A stretch of 64,000 nt of DNA from JAWKWH01 sp963669285. GTDB lineage: Bacteria; Pseudomonadota; Alphaproteobacteria; Rhizobiales; Rhizobiaceae. The stretch covers positions 496,001 through 560,000 of the forward strand of contig CAXXSI010000022.1 in the NCBI GenBank assembly GCA_963669285.2. Reading direction: 5' to 3'. A program made the position numbers and the translations under genes. How positions within the stretch are numbered: the first letter of the stretch is position 1; every line of letters starts with the position of its first letter. Shown here in pieces: positions 62,334 through 64,000 of this stretch. The notes below the pieces were generated by a model. That model did not search any database. It saw only the letters and a list, made by a program, of their open reading frames with translations, and had not been told where the DNA came from.

Positions 62334-62336
62334 CTA

Positions 62337-63314
62337 TCAGTTGCTTTTCATCGCGAGGTGATCGGCAAATTCGAGCACCGTGTTCGCGAGTTTGGTTTTG
62401 TCATCAAGATCGACCATGACGGTCGGCGCAACCAGCGTCGGCAGGTCCATGGTCGCGGCCAGCTCGGCGTCGATTTCGTCAATGACGATGCCTGAGAGAA
62501 AATCCCGATAATGGTCCAGAATGCTGCGGCTGCTGACCGGCGAACCCAATTCGCCGAGCATTTTTGCCAGCGGTCCCTTTATTGCATTGCCGCCGACAAT
62601 CGGGCTGATGGCGACGATCGCCGCTTTGCAAGCGCGAAGAGCATCGCGAGTACCTGGTATCTTCAATATCGGATCGATGCTGACAAAGGGATTGGAAGGG
62701 CAGATGATGACTGCCCGCAGCGAAGGATCCGCAAGCGCATCAACCAGTCCTTGATTGGGTTTGGAGCTGGCCGCGCCTTCATAGCTGAATCCGCGCGCCC
62801 TCGGCTTGCATTGCTCTTCGACAAAATAGTTTTGAAACGGTAGTTTCCTTTCATCGGCGGTATGAACGATTGTTCGCACCGGCTCATCGCTTGCCGGCCA
62901 AATATGGGCGTGGATGCCCTTTGCACCGCAAAACCGGGCGGTTACCTCCGATAGCGGACAACCGGCATCGAGCAATTGCTGACGGCGCATGTGTACAGCC
63001 AGGTCACCATCGCCCAGTTTAAACCAGGTGTCGCCACCCAGCTGGCCGAACTGATCCATGAAATTCCAGGTTTCCCCGGCGCGGCCCCAACCGAGTTCGG
63101 TATTGTTCTCACCTGCCAGCGTGTACATGACCGTGTCGATGTCGGGCGCGATGTGCAGGCCGATATGGCTGAAATCATCACCGGTATTGACGGCGACGGC
63201 CAGTTGCCACGGTTCGAGGACATGGTAGAGGCCAAGCGCCAACTTTGCGCCGCCGACACCGCCGCTCAGCGCCAGCACGGATGGTCGTTCGCGCAATTCA
63301 GCAGGCTCGGTCAT
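62337..63314 (-). CDS. cofD: 2-phospho-L-lactate transferase
   Basis: 325 aa, complete. The N-terminus LALSGGVGGAKLALGLYHVL binds the FO and GDP moieties. VNTGDDFSHIGLHIAPDIDT, then YTLAG and ICPSNPFVSIDPIL, are typical of CofD/FbiA. It transfers the phospholactyl or phosphoglyceryl group from the GDP-activated donor to FO, giving (dehydro)F420-0. First gene of the F420 operon in transcription order after the TetR gene. Confidence 0.94.
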   Translation of the reverse strand: MTEPAELRERPSVLALSGGVGGAKLALGLYHVLEPWQLAVAVNTGDDFSHIGLHIAPDIDTVMYTLAGENNTELGWGRAGETWNFMDQFGQLGGDTWFKLGDGDLAVHMRRQQLLDAGCPLSEVTARFCGAKGIHAHIWPASDEPVRTIVHTADERKLPFQNYFVEEQCKPRARGFSYEGAASSKPNQGLVDALADPSLRAVIICPSNPFVSIDPILKIPGTRDALRACKAAIVAISPIVGGNAIKGPLAKMLGELGSPVSSRSILDHYRDFLSGIVIDEIDAELAATMDLPTLVAPTVMVDLDDKTKLANTVLEFADHLAMKSN

Positions 63315-63363
63315 TTGGAAGTCGGTGATCTTGCAAGCACTGGATTACACCCCCGCCAGGGAG

Positions 63364-64000
63364 TCAGCCGTCTCTTGCGCCGGGTTCGTCGGCGCAACGT
63401 GAAAAAAAAGTGGCGTACCAGATGTCGGTTATGGACTTTGTGGCTTCGTCAAGCGTTGGTGGGTTTTCATTTTTCTCTTCCTGGGCAAACCACGCATAGG
63501 CGCTCATCTCCACCATTGAACATACTGCTTCGCAACGGCGGATGGCATCCTTTTCATCAAGACCGCACATGTCGTGATGACGTGCCAGCGCCAAAATGAA
63601 ACGGCGAATATGTCGTTGACGCATTTCCCACCAAATATCCCGGAAGCGGGAATCGACGGTCATCACCTCCATGAGCACGCGCAGGACGTCGCGATGTTCG
63701 TGGTAGTGTTTCAGGTATCCGCGATTGCTTGCATACAGCGCTTCGTAAGGGTGCTTGGCGAAATCATGGCTGCCGCCTGCACTTGCCTGATAGAGATATT
63801 CGTGCGTGCTGCCGACCAGACTGTCGAGCACTTCCGCCTTGTTATTGAAATAGCGGTACAAAGCACCCATCGAAAGGCCGGCCTCTTCGGCAACATCCGA
63901 CATTCTCATGGTGACGTAGCCGTTTCTTCCGAGCACCTTGCGCGCGGCCAGAAGAATACTTTGCTGCGTTCGCCTTCCTTTTGGCGTTAAGGGCTCGGCC
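63364..64000 (-). CDS. TetR-family regulator, 5' end beyond the window
   Basis: The frame is open to the window edge. Reading back from 64000 gives AEPLTPKGRRTQQSILLAAR and then KVLGRNGYVTMRMSDVAEEA and GLSMGALYRYFNNK, the complete TetR helix-turn-helix, so an apparent GTG start at 63936 is internal to that domain. About 190 further residues form the ligand-binding part. It lies 49 bases before cofD on the same strand and may control the F420 operon or a lipid/xenobiotic pathway that uses F420. Confidence 0.85.
   Translation of the reverse strand, partial: AEPLTPKGRRTQQSILLAARKVLGRNGYVTMRMSDVAEEAGLSMGALYRYFNNKAEVLDSLVGSTHEYLYQASAGGSHDFAKHPYEALYASNRGYLKHYHEHRDVLRVLMEVMTVDSRFRDIWWEMRQRHIRRFILALARHHDMCGLDEKDAIRRCEAVCSMVEMSAYAWFAQEEKNENPPTLDEATKSITDIWYATFFSRCADEPGARDG

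Overview
The window looks like chromosomal DNA of an alphaproteobacterium, most likely Hyphomicrobiales. The GC-rich core, the general L-amino-acid transporter aapJQMP, an Omp25-like outer membrane protein, a rhizobial-style Crp/Fnr regulator and an Lrp/AGCS pair all fit that. This assignment comes from gene families, not from a database match.

Layout. 1-4.8 kb: Crp/Fnr regulator behind a perfect FNR-type palindrome, a surface autotransporter, and a hydroxypyruvate-isomerase-like protein. 4.8-24.1 kb: a lower-GC genomic island of about 19.2 kb at a tRNA-Phe gene. It is bounded by an exact 49-bp repeat of the tRNA 3' part, and a third, decayed copy near 15.7 kb shows that two islets sit in tandem. 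Islet A (4.83-15.69 kb) carries a Ycf48-like beta-propeller, a NUC-type endonuclease, a membrane alpha/beta hydrolase, a lipoprotein, a trypsin-like protease, small secreted or membrane proteins, and two copies of a ~320-bp nested palindromic element. Islet B (15.74-24.05 kb) carries a GGCT-like protein, a three-Cys-motif protein/TcmP pair, an IS3-family element, a Rep-like winged-helix protein followed by three 23-bp-spaced iterons, and the tyrosine integrase beside the tRNA. Small KRG-motif genes with a hairpin leader and a strong terminator recur in the island.

24-35 kb: core genes (DM13, CYTH and DUF4399 proteins), then an operon for a flavin-dependent two-component monooxygenase with GST, flavin reductase, hydrolase and SnoaL-like protein, divergent from a cupin-type XRE regulator. 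Next come DUF1194, dtd, and an Lrp regulator divergent from a universal stress protein and an alanine/glycine:cation symporter. 36-40 kb: one 1374-aa protein with a HigA-type HTH fused to a very large body, behind a near-perfect palindromic operator; it is a candidate single-gene conflict or defence system. 41-45 kb: nucleobase module (GntR regulator, Tat-exported deaminase, MoaF-like protein, divergent NCS1 permease). 45-50 kb: aapJQMP. 50-58 kb: stress protein, EamA transporter, rhomboid protease, YbaK protein, an FHA-like/transmembrane/trypsin-like protease, and a double-barrel outer membrane protein. 58.5-64 kb: a complete coenzyme F420 biosynthesis operon (fbiC, cofC, cofE, cofD) with a TetR regulator cut by the window end.

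Data quality. Several otherwise intact genes (GST, NCS1 permease, aapJ, aapQ, perhaps cofE) are broken only by single-base insertions, mostly at short homopolymers. This looks more like base-calling error than real decay.
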